Numbered from the stretch's first letter, positions 1 to 10,800 are shown. The stretch is 35,989 nt of DNA from Patescibacteria group bacterium UBA2023 (GCA_002335145.1 DDBV01000015.1:504-36492); one strand, 5' to 3'. Translations and numbers: made by a program. The notes: generated by a model not told the origin, from the sequence alone.

Positions 1-13
1 GCTCTTCCGATCT
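1..13. other. Illumina adapter remnant at contig end
   Basis: The first 13 bases, GCTCTTCCGATCT, are the 3' end of the standard Illumina TruSeq adapter. They are not genomic. They show that position 1 is the physical end of an assembled contig and that any gene reaching it is artificially truncated. The genomic sequence starts at 14. Confidence 0.93.
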
Positions 14-280
14 GATTGGTTGTTCCGATAAGCGAGTACCATCGTCCGGACGCAGGCGTTGGATATTCTTTTGAAATTCGGCAACGTCCCCAAGTACCCC
101 CTTGACCCGCTCTTTCGTATCCGTTACAAGCCAGATTAATTTTTTTCCTTCGGGCGTAACCTCAAGCGTAACCAGAGGACGAACTATCTCCCCAGTCTCA
201 CGAACTTCGGCAGGCTGAAACATGCTATCCTTATAGGGAAGAGCCTTACCTGAATCGAAGTCTGGAACTCCAAAAACCAT
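14..280 (-). CDS. Hypothetical protein, truncated by contig end
   Basis: An ATG at 280 opens a frame of 89 codons that runs off the contig at base 14. No internal TGA is present. The product starts MVFGVPDFDSGKAL and continues with a hydrophilic stretch containing TDTKERVKGVLGDVAEF and RLRPDDGTRL; there is no signal peptide or membrane segment. I do not recognise a family. The start is supported by a good minus-strand promoter 25-53 bases upstream, with a leader of roughly 20 nt. It lies downstream of the large endonuclease-like gene on the same strand, with a 180-base gap and its own promoter, so it may be a separate unit. Function unknown. Confidence 0.6.
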
Positions 281-304
281 GTTTATTTGGGTGATCTGAG
301 TTAG

Positions 305-333
305 AGTATACCATACTCCGCGTAAAACCTCAA
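305..333 (-). promoter_or_regulatory. Sigma70-type promoter for the truncated gene
   Basis: On the minus strand TTGAGG (328-333) and TATACT (305-310) are separated by 17 bases and lie just upstream of the ATG at 280. The -10 overlaps a perfect 6-3-6 inverted repeat (GAGTAT-ACC-ATACTC, 304-318) that might bind a regulator; this is only a possibility. Confidence 0.55.
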
Positions 334-460
334 CATATAGACAGAATATACAGCCACCATGAAAATGCTCACTCGGTCTCTCCTTGGTTGCGAAAGAGAG
401 TTTATTGCTAAATACAAGTAGCATCAAAAGGTCTAATCCATATAGACAGGCAATCTTGAT

Positions 461-3400
461 TTAGAGCCATCTATCGAGCTCGGCTCTTTCATCTTCTCGC
501 TTTGCATCAATCTCATATCTGTCCGACATCCTCCTAAGGAGTCTTGCTGTACGAGGCCACTTTGACGACTTAAGCTTTCCGCTAGCGTCGGAATAAGACC
601 TGGCCAATTCTCTTTCTAACACTCCTCATGCAAATGGATCGCGCACGGTAATACCGCGTGAATTTTGCTTTCCAACTTCCATTCCCCTCTCCAAATCTTC
701 ACTATGTATTTCTTCCAATAAATCCCGTATCTCTTCTTTGGGCCAGATACCATCTAATCACATGGGAGCATGAGAAAGCAATTCTCAAAGTTTCTCTGCT
801 CCTATCTCTCAGCGCTTGGATTCCCGCGTTAGTGTTAAAGCGGATGTAATATAACTTTTTAGTTGTAGGTAATCTAGGGTTCCATCTTCCCTCATTCATG
901 GAATCCTTTGAAAATTTCGCAGAATTAAAGAAGCCGCACGCGTTTTTCAGTATGCTGACGACTCTCAAGTCTCCTCTATACCAGCCTCTTTCCAATCATT
1001 GGGTCTGTAACAAGTATTTATTAGCCACTGAAAGATAGCGGGGTCTCATGTCAATTCTTCATATATGAGAGTTGGCTGCTCAAAGACTTGCAAGTAGGTC
1101 ATTTCTAGTCATACAACCTCTTCTTTGGTTACTTTCCCTTCAGCAGTTGCGTTATACAAAAAAGGGAAAAGTTTTTGAAGCAAATCAGACAAAAACCCTC
1201 TTACTTCCTGCATTTCTGCTCAATCTCAATTTTGTGGCAAGTACTCCAAGAAGTGAACAATGGTTCAGGGCCGAAGACGGGCCAGAGTATCCTCGTGGCA
1301 TAATTTAAATATCTGCCACCCTGCCTTTGCCAACATATTCCTCTCTACCAAAGTACTTACAATATAATCCGTTTCATCCTCATCTTCAATCAATTGCAAG
1401 CCATTGTTTGTCCATTTCAAACTCTCCCAAAATGCCTGTTGTGCCTCATTGCTTTGTAAACGCACTAAATTCAGGTTCTCATGAGAAAAGCCAAAGATTC
1501 TTAGAAACCTCCCGATTATGACCGAATCCTCCTCCTTTACTATTTCGCTTTTCTTCTTCTCAGCAAAGTGAGATGTTTTGTGTGTTATTCGATCAATAAG
1601 GCTTAGGTAAAATGGAAGCATTCTTTCGTCCGGATCCGATAGGGAACTATAGGCATATTCAAATAATTCCTCGCCTCGATTCCCTAAGGATTCAGCGAGT
1701 AAGTACGGATTTTGAAGTTTTCAAGCTAACTCCTTGACTGCTTGCCAGCCTCCGTCTTCCATTAACTGGGCACTGATCTCTGCTCTACGAACTGCAGCTA
1801 TCGAATTATATTCTTCAAACTGTGGCTCTTTGGAGTATAATTTCGCTTTTTCGGGCAAGTAACAAGGTTGCACAGAAAAAACCCACTTGTTATAGGCCAG
1901 AGGGAAACCGCACCGAAGCTTGTTATAAATCTCCAAGACCTGAGATCTTATAATTTCCTCCCCCTCCTCCTCTGTTCTTTGCAAGTAGTACGAAATACTT
2001 TGCATTATCTTTTCTGCGGATTCTTCCGAAACATGGGCCCATATCTCATCTTTCTTCTCAGCAATTAAATCCATAAAGCGTGCTTTTGACTCTCCTTGCA
2101 ACGCATTTAATATCGTGATAATTTCTCAAAGATCCTCCCTTCCCGCCATCAAATTAACAAAAATGGCCGTTAATTCGTTGCATGAAGAAAAGTATTGCTC
2201 CCAAGTAACACTTTTCTCCGTAGGATTTTGCCGATAACGAGGCTGCATAGGAGGTATACTTGTATGGGTTGTCAAGATACGCCCCACTAATCTGTAGGCC
2301 ATGTCAGGATAGCTTCGACTCATTCTTCTTAGAATTTGCATCTTTTCTGTTACTTCCACGTGGGCGTTGGATTTCCATGGTAGAAATAGATTTACAAGTG
2401 AATTAATAGGGGAATTACTATAGTTTTGAGCTATCGTAGAGCCGTAATTTTTTTCTAGGACTAAAAGGACTTCCACACTTTCTTCAAACAGTTCCGGCTC
2501 CAATGAAATCAATTCCAAAGCCCATAACAAATTTGTGTGAGGCCAAGATGAAAACGGGAAAGAGCCGGTTTTTGTGAACAGTACATCCAGTCTCGAAAGA
2601 TGATTATTAACGAAGTTCAGGACTTGCTTTGGTGCAGTCTCAGCCAGAGCCGGAAGAGCACTGCCTATCATATTTAGTGTTTCACCCGGAGATTTTCAAC
2701 AAGAATCCAAAGCTTCTCATATAGATTCTTGCAGGTATTTTTTCAATTCGATACTTCCTACCTCTGCCAGAAGCGCTATTGAATCAGCAACTCATTGCTT
2801 AAGGGTAGCGGAATAAAGTGTATGTGGGGCTGAAAAAGCCAAGGTCCATTCCCACTCCGGAGGCACTTCTTCATCTATTTTTGAGTCCGAGATAATAGCG
2901 AGGAGGATTTTTCGAATTATTTGATGCTTGGTTCGTCCAAGATGTCACTCTACAAAAGCCCAATAATCCGTCTTTGAAATCAGTTGCCATACGTTCCCCA
3001 CGAGTCTCACTGGGGCATCAACAGATCGAGAGAGTCTTTCAAGAATTTCCTGAAAATCTTCGTATGAAATTCCGGAAACCTCTGCAATTAGCTCCGTATC
3101 ATGCCAAGGTAAGCGATTTGCTGTTTTCTCTTCCCAAGCAGGGATAAACAATAATATCAGAAGTGCAACGGGATCTTCTGTACTCCAAGGCGCTGGCAAG
3201 ACTAGGTTTCCATTTAACGCCTTATGCCTAAGTACGGGAAGGAAATAACCTTTGGTATCAGCCATGATTTGTGCGGCCATATCCTTAGGTACGATTTCCG
3301 ACAAAGCGGACTCTCTTGATTCCCAACTCATTCGACCCAGTTCGATACTGGCATCAAACTTTATGGGCAATCCTGTTTTAGGACTAGGCACTAGTAGTAG

Positions 3401-4240
3401 ATGCCCTTTATTAACCGCCAAACCAACGCTTGCGGGCATAAAACTATGATCCAGAACGATAATAAGACCTTCCTCACCGGAGGAAATAATCGCTTCCCAA
3501 GCGTCCAGGTCTTTGACTAGAATAGCTTTGCGTGCAAAATCATTTTGCAATAAATGCGAAAGAATAAATCCTTGTGCTTCCAGTGGAGAGTCAGATATCA
3601 CGGAAATTTTCTTCCCTCCGCCGCTTACTAATTCTTTGTCCAAAAGCCCTTGCGAGTCTTGCCTTCAGTTAAGAAATATTTGTGGACTTATTCAGGGACT
3701 TGTTGAACTCGAAAGCGATTCCCATGCTAGCTCTACTGAAGCCGCTCAGTGCACGGGCATTCAAATAACGGAGGAAAACCAAGCTCTTGCCGGCAAGCAT
3801 TCATCTAACCAACTTTCAAGCTTAGTTGCGTCTATAAGATGAACTGTTTTCCAGATCTTTTCAGCTTCTTTCTTGCGTTCCCATGCAATGGGATTCGAAA
3901 ATCGCCGAGAAGTGCAAAAAACGAAGTTTACCTCTGCCGTTCTGCCAAGTTCAGTTTCCCCTCTTTTTTTATAGTCCCTTTGAGCCTTGCTCCCGATATC
4001 TTTATCGGTTCATATTTCTATGCAATTATCCCCGAGATCAAGATACGGGTTGGTTTCTAAAACAAAAACTCTTCCGTCTTCTCATGGAAGGTAGGTAGAA
4101 TCCCCTGAAGGCAGATAAAGATTTTTGACGGTGAGCTTACCTGCAATAAGCCTCCTTATTAATTCCGGCAAAAGAGCTTGTGCTTTTTTTGCATTCTCAT
4201 CCGTCCATTTCTCTATCTGAGAAGCGGTGATTTTGAGCAT
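461..4240 (-). CDS. Large endonuclease-like protein, probable defence protein
   Basis: With TGA as Gly, one 1,259-residue frame runs from ATG 4240 to TAA 461; the standard code splits it at about 24 TGAs. Residues 1-160 fit the N-terminus of a large uncharacterised family that I recall from other bacteria. The sequence shows an ITAxxIEKW opening, a PELIRRLI helix, GDSTYLPGEDG (residues 46-56, the first of its last two glycines coded by TGA), CIEIGTDKD (73-81) followed by a DYKKR element, and FVFCTSRRF before an AWERKKEAEKIW helix. The D and E-x-G pattern resembles a PD-(D/E)XK nuclease fold. Residues 212-480 match the middle of the same family (SDSPLEAQGF, VNKGHLLLVPSP, WQLISKTDYWAF), with no Walker A motif. 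The rest is helical, repeat-like, ending ARLLRRMSDRYEIDAKREDERAE, a typical C-terminus of the family. GGAAAG lies just before the ATG. The gene is AT-rich with very high TGA use, which suggests transfer. A role in antiphage defence is inference; membership of the family is from memory. Confidence 0.75.
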
Positions 4241-4569
4241 ACTTTCCGAGGTTTTAGCGAAATATCCTTCGCAACCCAAGTATAATCCAGCATGCTAAGT
4301 TAGCTAGAAGATTTTATCTATTCACAGAAGTAAGTAATGGTGGCTTTGCGCAAGAAATATAAGCTTACCATACTGGAATGGTCCGAAGTTAGTGGGAACT
4401 TGAGTTTCGTTTTTTTGGTGAGTACAAAAAATGGTCCGAAAAGCAGAAGTCTAGCCCCAATTAGAGATATAGGATCAATCTAATCCCCTGCTGTAACGCC
4501 AACAAAAGTCTCAAAAACATTGTTATCTCATAGCCTCAAAAATAATGCTTGAATTTTCACCAAAACACA
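4241..4569. other. AT-rich intergenic region
   Basis: No convincing gene lies here. It contains the probable promoter region of the minus-strand endonuclease-like gene and an 11-bp direct repeat (AATGGTCCGAA at 4377-4387 and 4430-4440) that could be an operator. I found no clear -35/-10 pair. The composition shifts from AT-rich to the window's usual composition across this region and the following tRNA. Confidence 0.5.
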
Positions 4570-4602
4570 AAAATATACCACTGAGATTCAGTGGTATATT
4601 TT
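4570..4602 (-). terminator. Strong hairpin terminator downstream of tRNA-Pro
   Basis: A 15-bp perfect inverted repeat (arms 4570-4584 and 4588-4602) encloses a 3-base loop. On the minus strand it is followed by a T-rich run, and on the plus strand by TTATTT, so it could work both ways. It lies 66 bases beyond the tRNA-Pro 3' end. Confidence 0.8.
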
Positions 4603-4667
4603 ATTTCCTTTGTTCTATGAAGCACTCTACCGTGAAGTAGTAGAAAACTTCATCTGTCTTACGAGTA

Positions 4668-4744
4668 TGGTCGGGGACGCGAGACTCGAACTCGCAACCC
4701 CACGCTCCCAAAGCGTGTACGCTAGCCAATTGCGCCAGTCCCCG
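4668..4744 (-). tRNA. tRNA-Pro (anticodon TGG), CCA encoded
   Basis: The minus strand folds as a full cloverleaf. The acceptor stem is CGGGGAC/GTCCCCG, the D-arm is GCGC...GCGT, the anticodon stem is CACGC/GCGTG with loop TTTGGGA (anticodon TGG), and the T-arm is GCGAG-TTCGAGT-CTCGC. The discriminator is A and CCA is encoded, giving 77 nt. Its 3' end faces the AT-rich left part of the contig. Confidence 0.97.
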
Positions 4745-4772
4745 ACACAGCACTCCGAAAGGAGCGGGAAGT

Positions 4773-4801
4773 AGTATATCCAGTTTTTTGATTTTTGCGA
4801 A
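4773..4801 (-). promoter_or_regulatory. Candidate promoter for tRNA-Pro
   Basis: On the minus strand TTCGCA (4796-4801) and TATACT (4773-4778) are separated by 17 bases, and the -10 ends about 29 bases before the tRNA 5' end. The -35 matches the consensus at 4 of 6 positions. Confidence 0.5.
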
Positions 4802-4803
4802 TT

Positions 4804-5052
4804 TTATATGCGTCCGGATACGATATTTTGGTCAGATAGATCGCACGGAACTCCGAGGAACCGCAAAAAGAAGACAAGAGGACAGTATCCGGTAATCGCG
4901 AAAAACACTTGCATAAATCCAACAAATGCCGGAATAAAGAAGCAATACGGGTGAATCCAAACACCGGCTACGACCGAGGATAGACAAACAATGCCTGCAA
5001 AAACCAATATGACACGGAGAATGGATACGCGGGGGAATGGAACTCGAAACAT
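4804..5052 (-). CDS. DUF2892 (YgaP-type) inner-membrane protein
   Basis: An 82-residue protein ending at TAA, with no internal TGA. It starts MFRVPFPRVSILRVILVF, has two hydrophobic segments (about residues 12-33 and 38-56), and then carries ITGYCPLVFFLRFLG. That last element matches the G-x-CPLYxxLG signature of the DUF2892 / YgaP-type transmembrane family. The family is small, membrane-bound and functionally unclear; some members are fused to rhodanese domains, which is not the case here. It is the last gene of the efflux operon, 21 bases after the adaptor gene, so it probably shares the TetR-controlled promoter. Two alternative reading frames cover the same stretch, but only this one gives a membrane protein with the family signature. 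Confidence 0.75.
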   Translation of the reverse strand: MFRVPFPRVSILRVILVFAGIVCLSSVVAGVWIHPYCFFIPAFVGFMQVFFAITGYCPLVFFLRFLGVPCDLSDQNIVSGRI

Positions 5053-5073
5053 AGGAGAGAGTAAGGGGAAATA

Positions 5074-7290
5074 CTAACGAACCTTCTGTCCATCGAAGAG
5101 ACGATCCTGCCCTTCGACTACGACCGTTTCATCAACATCCACACCAACAACGGACGATAGCACCGGGTCGGATGCAATGAGGTTTATCCGGCGGACATGG
5201 ACAAATCCCTCGGTATCGACAATGAATACCGCGGGCGACCCATACCGATGAATGATCGCCCGGGTCGGAATGATGATTTTCGTGGAAGAATCCGACACAT
5301 TCGTACCGCTCGGTGAAGCGATCGAAATCGATACCGTCTCCCCGATCCTCACAGAATCCGGCACGAAAATCTCAATAGCGATCTTGTGAGTCTTCTCATC
5401 GAGGTGCTCAGCCACGAGTGCAATGGTTCCGGAGAGCGTCTCGGATTCGCCCAGCCGCAAGATAGATATCTCATCTCCGAGAGACAAGACCTCACCGATG
5501 GTTGGATCAACGGAAATACGGGCTATCCGACCACTATCGTCTGCGAGCGCAACGATGGGTGTACCAGCCGATATAACAACTCATTCATCCACGAACCGGC
5601 GGGTAACAATCCCATCGTAGGGGGCCACGATGGTGCCGGAATCCACACTCTCGACCGCGAGGTCATACTGCGTGGCTGTCTGCGCGCGGTTCGCCCGGAC
5701 ACCCGCCGCACTCGATTCGAGATTCGCTACGCCCGCGCGGGTCTCGGCAATCTTCGCATCGCGCTCGGAGGATATAATTTCTACCCCTCGACGCGCCGAA
5801 TCGAGCGAGACTTTTGCAGCATCAAGAGCTCTTTTTTTGCTTTGCACATTGGCAGAGAGTGTCGCGACACTGCCAGATATTTCGCTCGTCCGTACTGTAC
5901 GTCCATCTTCAGCGGCACGCAGGAGGCTCTCGGCAATGGCGAGGTTTGCCTCGAGTCATGCGAGCGAACGGATCCGATCATCGGTCCCCACTCAGAGTCC
6001 AGTACGAGCGGTACGCAGGGAGTTCTCGGCGAGCGTTACAGCATCCTGGAGTCCTCCGAGCACGAGCGATTCTTTTGCATCGACTGCTTCGATCGCGGAG
6101 AGCGCGCCCTTCATTCCTCCCCCATTGTCAGTGAGAATCACTGTTTCGAGCGAGGAAAGACGGGATGTTGTCTCGATCTTGAGCGCGTCGATAAATGCCT
6201 GGGGGAAGTCTGTCCCGGCGATACTCTGCTCAACAACCGTAGAAAATGAATGGAGTGCCTGCCGGAGAAGATCGAGAGTCTTGAGACCGTCCCGCAATCC
6301 CGTTCGAACCGTCTCCATATCAACGTCGGATCGGCCATCTATATGCTCCTCATACCACGCAAGCATCGTCTGGTAGCTCTGATTGAATGTCCTAAAAGCA
6401 TCTTCGGCACGTGTCTTAGAGGTAGAGTCTTTGGACCCGAGCAAGCGGTATCGGGCCGGATCAACGAGCGCGTTGGTATCGGTCACGCCGAGCTCGGTAT
6501 CGATAAAATCCCTCGCATCACGAGCCACAACATACGCGCTCGCCAGGGCCGAGAGTCCGCTCTTCCTTGCCGCCTCGCGCTCGGAAGCGATGAGGGATTC
6601 GGTATGGGCGAGTTCATTGCGAACACGGTCGAGATTCGCCTGAGCTTGATCCACCAATTCGCTGTCGAGCGTGGTAGAACCGGAGAGAACCCGAAGACCC
6701 GCTTCGTAGTTGGTACGCGCGAGTGCGAGATTTTTCCGGGCCTGGTCCACTGATTCATCGGATAGGGCGAGCGCGCCGGAGGCTATGCCCACTCCGAATC
6801 GTTCGAGTTCGCGCGCGAGCGCGTAGTCTGATTGTGCAATCTCAACGTTGATTCCGGCGCGATGTTCGTCATCTTTCGCGAGCGCGATCCGTCCGATATA
6901 GAGCTGATTCACGGGATCAATGGTGTTTCGCAGGCTCTCGGCCGCGGTATGCACGGAAGCAACGCTCGTATCCATGGCGTGCAGACTCTCGCCGAGTCCG
7001 GCGACACTCGCCTTCGCCTCTTCGCTCCCAAGTAGAGCGATCGTGTCTCCGGCACGGACACGGTCTCCCACGTCTACCAGAACCGATACTACTCGTCCTG
7101 AAGCCTTGAATGAGAGGTCCGTCATCCGCATGCCCTCCACCGTGGTGATGATCCGGTAGTCATCCGAGAGATGTCCAACTCTCGCCGTCTCGGTCCGAAT
7201 TTCCGGAAGAGGAGCAGTAACTTCCTGTGTGCCGCACGATACGAGCACAAAGGGGAGAAGTGCGGCAGAGAGAAAATGTTTTGATTGCAT
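5074..7290 (-). CDS. HlyD/AcrA-type efflux adaptor with very long hairpin
   Basis: A membrane-fusion (periplasmic adaptor) lipoprotein of 738 residues, ending at TAG. Residues 1-19 form a lipoprotein signal peptide with lipobox LVSC (Cys19). The first lipoyl half is at about 60-86 (FKASGRVVSVLVDVGDRVRAG). The second half is at about 550-580 (GTIVAPYDGIVTRRFVDEG). A beta-barrel/MP domain follows (VGETVSISIASP-like segment; PTRAIIHRYG; VRRINLIASDP). The approximately 460-residue insertion between the lipoyl halves is largely helical and coiled-coil; ordinary AcrA-type adaptors of about 380 residues have far shorter hairpins. Three in-frame TGAs (at 5992, about 5953 and 5581) are read as Gly, the last within the second lipoyl motif. 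The ATG at 7290 was chosen because it begins directly at the signal peptide; an in-frame ATG at 7329 would overlap tetR and add 13 residues. It would link the RND pump to an outer structure. Confidence 0.87.
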
Positions 7291-7307
7291 AGAAAGAAAA
7301 ACAAGCG

Positions 7308-7838
7308 TTATTCGTGGGAAAAGAAGCATCGGACGACTTCATCGAGCATTCACGGAAGCTGGTCATCATGACATTCGTGCAGACAGATACGCTTGGCGAT
7401 GGCATCTACAAGCAGATACAGTGCGGCGGAGCGCGTCTGTTCGAATCCGTAACGGTGAGCGAGAAAGGTGTGGAACCGCTCCATCACGGTATTTTCGAGC
7501 AGGCGGATCCGAGACCGCATAGCAGGAACCCGGCAGTATCCACGCTGCGAGACCACGGCGAAGAGATTGCGGGACTCGGACGGGAGATTCACGAGGCGTT
7601 CGAGTAGTTTCGGAGGGTGACTGCCGGACGCCGCGAGAGCTGAATCGAGAGACTCAATATACCGCTCGAATGAGCGTTCGAGCAGGGACGAGAAGAGCGA
7701 TTCTTTGGAGTCGAAGTGGTAGTAGACCGAGGCCTTTTTGATTTCGAGCATTGAGGCAATGTCGTCCATGGAGACTTCGGCGAACGCACGCTCGAAAAAG
7801 AGTGGTTCGATGCGGTCGAGAATTTCGATTTTGTTCAT
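7308..7838 (-). CDS. TetR-family transcriptional repressor
   Basis: A 177-residue regulator ending at TAA, after one in-frame TGA at 7350 that adds a helical tail of 14 residues. The N-terminal helix-turn-helix is clear: FAEVSMDDIASMLEIKKASVYYHF, followed by SKESLF, which is the standard TetR/AcrR DNA-binding layout (residues about 18-50). The C-terminal two thirds is a helical ligand-binding domain with no recognisable substrate signature. It lies between the RND pump (11 bases upstream) and the adaptor (17 bases downstream), so it is cotranscribed with the pump it probably controls. The likely target is the 20-bp palindrome at 11113-11132, which overlaps the operon's transcription start, so autorepression relieved by a transported compound is the simplest model. 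Confidence 0.9.
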
Positions 7839-7849
7839 GAATGAGAGAG

Positions 7850-10800
7850 TTAGGCTTCCACCCTGGCGCGCACATGGTCGCTATAGAAGACCGGAATGAA
7901 GAAGAGGGTAAGTATCGCCGAGGCGGAAAGTCCGGTAATAATAGACCACGCGAGACCGCTCCAGACAGGGTCAGACGTAATGACGAAGCTCCCGAGGATT
8001 GCTGCGAGACTCGTGAGCATCACGGGCAGAACCCGCTTCTTCGCACCATCCGCCACAGCCTCTGCGATCGGGAGACCCGAGTCAACAGATCGATCAATCG
8101 CGTCGATCAGAAGGATCGCATTCCCTACGACGATCCCTCCGAGAGCAATCGCGCCAATCATGGCAGTGGCCGTGAAGTATTCTCCAGAAACGAGATAGAG
8201 AATCGCAAATCCCGGCATGATTCCGAAGAACGAGAGGAGAAACGTGGTCATGACGAGCCCTCCAGTACGGAATCCTCCGAATTGCGCGACAATGAGGAAA
8301 TAGATCGCGAGGAGCGACAAGACCATCGCGGTCCCGAGATCGCGAAACGTATCCATGGTGATTTCCCACTCCCCTCCCCATTCGAGTCGGTATTCGCGAC
8401 CATCCGCGATACCCACGAAGTCGATACCGTAGGGCGTGGCCGACACGGCCCGATAGCCGGAAGATCGGGCGAATTCGCTCGACCGAAGAATGCCGTAGAG
8501 CGAGATGACGGGATAGATGACTGAATTGTTTCCGATCTCCGCGGAGAGCGTTACCACAGGAGAGCGATCGTGCGCGTCGATGCGGGGAAGCTCCGGCTCA
8601 ATCGCAATATCGGCGACTTCATCAAGCCGTACGCGCTCATTGGAGGCGTTGGTAAATGAGAGATTGCGGAAGAATGATTCATCCGCCATATCCCCCTCCG
8701 GCAGTTCGATCACAATATCGCGTACTTCGCGAGTCCACGTTTCGGACTCGAGCGGTGCCAATACGATCGGCCCGTTGGTCATAGTGAGAGCATGCGCTAT
8801 GCGTGCGGCATCGAGACCCCGGTCGAGAAGACGCCCATGGTCAAGCTGGATAGCCGTACGCATACGGGTGCCTTCCACGGAAGTCACGAGATCCTCGATC
8901 GATTCCTCTCGGGCGATCTCCCGGACCTGGGCCTCCACCGCCTCAGAAAACCGCACAATGTCAGCATGGGACGTATCGACTCCTCCCTTGAGTCGAGCCT
9001 CAAATGTGGCCATGACCGGGGGACCGGGGGGATCTTCGAGTAGCCGGATTCGGGCATCCGGAAATCGCGACAGAAGAGCCTGCTGCAAGACCGGACGCAT
9101 CCCGATGACGAATCGTTCGCTCGGAATATCACGATCCTTGTGAGACGAAAGTCCGATGCGAGCGGAGAACTGATTTTCCCCGAGACGGAACGATCCTCCG
9201 CGAAAGAGATTGGCAAAATCATCGGGGAGTCTTGATCCGACCGCAACACTGACACTCTCAACGATGGCGAGGTCGCCCGTCGCGGAGAACATGGTTTGCA
9301 TAGCAATGTCCGCGGCCTCCCGAGTCTGCGAGAGATTCGCGCTCGCGCTCAGATCCACCCAGAGGTACACTTGGTCTTTGTCAGCCTTCGGGAGCATCCG
9401 TGCACGGAAAATATCGAGTGTGATCGGGACGATCATTACCACCGCGAGTCCGATCCAAAATATCGATCGCAATCGCTTGCGACGCCTGGTAGCCACCGGA
9501 CCGGATGCCGAGAATGATGCAATGATACGAGCGTATCGATCGAGGAGTTTTCCCCTTCATTCTTCCTGGTGTCCGGATGCACCATCCCGATGCAGGCGCG
9601 CAGCCAAAAATGGATTGACGCTAAATGCAACAAAAAGCGATGCGATGAGGGCGATGCTCGCAAAAATGGGGATCGGCTTCATATAGTCACCCATCATTCC
9701 CGTCACGGCGAACATTGCCACGAACGACATGACGCGGGTAATCGTGGAAAAGAGGACGCTCGGCCCCACCTCACGCACGGAGTCGAGGAGGGCTTCGATC
9801 TTAGTGCGGCCGGTCTTCGGCATATCTGCGAGGTGCCGAGCATTATTCTCAACCATCACGATGGAATCATCTACGAGAATCCCGAGCGAGAGGATGAGCG
9901 CGAAAAGCGTAATGCGGTTGATGTCGAGACCGAGAATGAGCCCGACAATGAAAACAATGGCGAGTACGAGCGGAATACAAAACGCGGCATTGAGCGCGTT
10001 CCGGACGCCGAGGAAGACAACGAGAACACCGACTACCACCGCGATACTCACGAAGAGATGGAGGAGAAGTTCATTCGTCGCCGACCGAGCGGTCTCTCAT
10101 TCATTCTGGATAACCGTGATGCGAATATCATCCGGCAAGCGCGACTCCGTCTGGTCAATCGCTTCGAGCACTCCGTCCACCACGCTCACAGCATTGGTGC
10201 CCGGCAGCTTGGCGATAGCGAGAAATACGACATCAGATGGCTCCGTCTCACGATCGGCGTAGAGATGGTAGGAGTCAGGAGTCCCGGGAGATCGGCGGAG
10301 CTCAGCAACATCACCGAGCAAGACACGGTTACCATTCGTACCGACAATTGCCAGGGACGCGAGCGAGTCTTCGTTTTCCTCGACTCCTTCGATCACAACC
10401 GACATAATTCCATCATCCGACCGTCGACTTCCGAGCGCGAGCGTTGTTGTCCGATCATGAAGTGTGGAGATCACCATATCGAGATCGATTCCTGCGGCTT
10501 CGAGTCGGGTCGGATCGAGGATGATATGCATGTCTCCCCTGAGTCCGCCGAGCATCTCGATAACGCTCGTACCGGGCACGAGTTTGAGAGCATCGCGCAG
10601 TACGGCCGCAGCATGACGCGCTGCCAGACCGCGAGCCTCGGCACTCACGCCAGATGCGGTAGAGGCTACCGCGAGCGAAACCTGCGGGAGATCTTCGGGA
10701 TCGATCGGCCTGATGCGGACTCATGCCACGCCAAAGGGGCGGAGGTCCTCGCGTGCCGAAAGGCGATCGTAGAGACGGGTCTTGGCATCTTCTTGATCTG

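Noticed and set aside
304..318. Inverted repeat GAGTAT-ACC-ATACTC as an operator
   Set aside because: It is short and coincides with a -10 box. There is no regulator gene nearby, so I list it only as a note on the promoter.
359..421. A 20-codon plus-strand frame starting MKMLTRSLLG
   Set aside because: No ribosome-binding site or promoter, no terminator and no recognisable product.
4480..4560. A 26-codon minus-strand frame ending NNVFETFVGVTAGD
   Set aside because: It starts only with GTG, has no ribosome-binding site or clear promoter, and is too short to judge. It could be the remnant of an older gene in the acquired segment.
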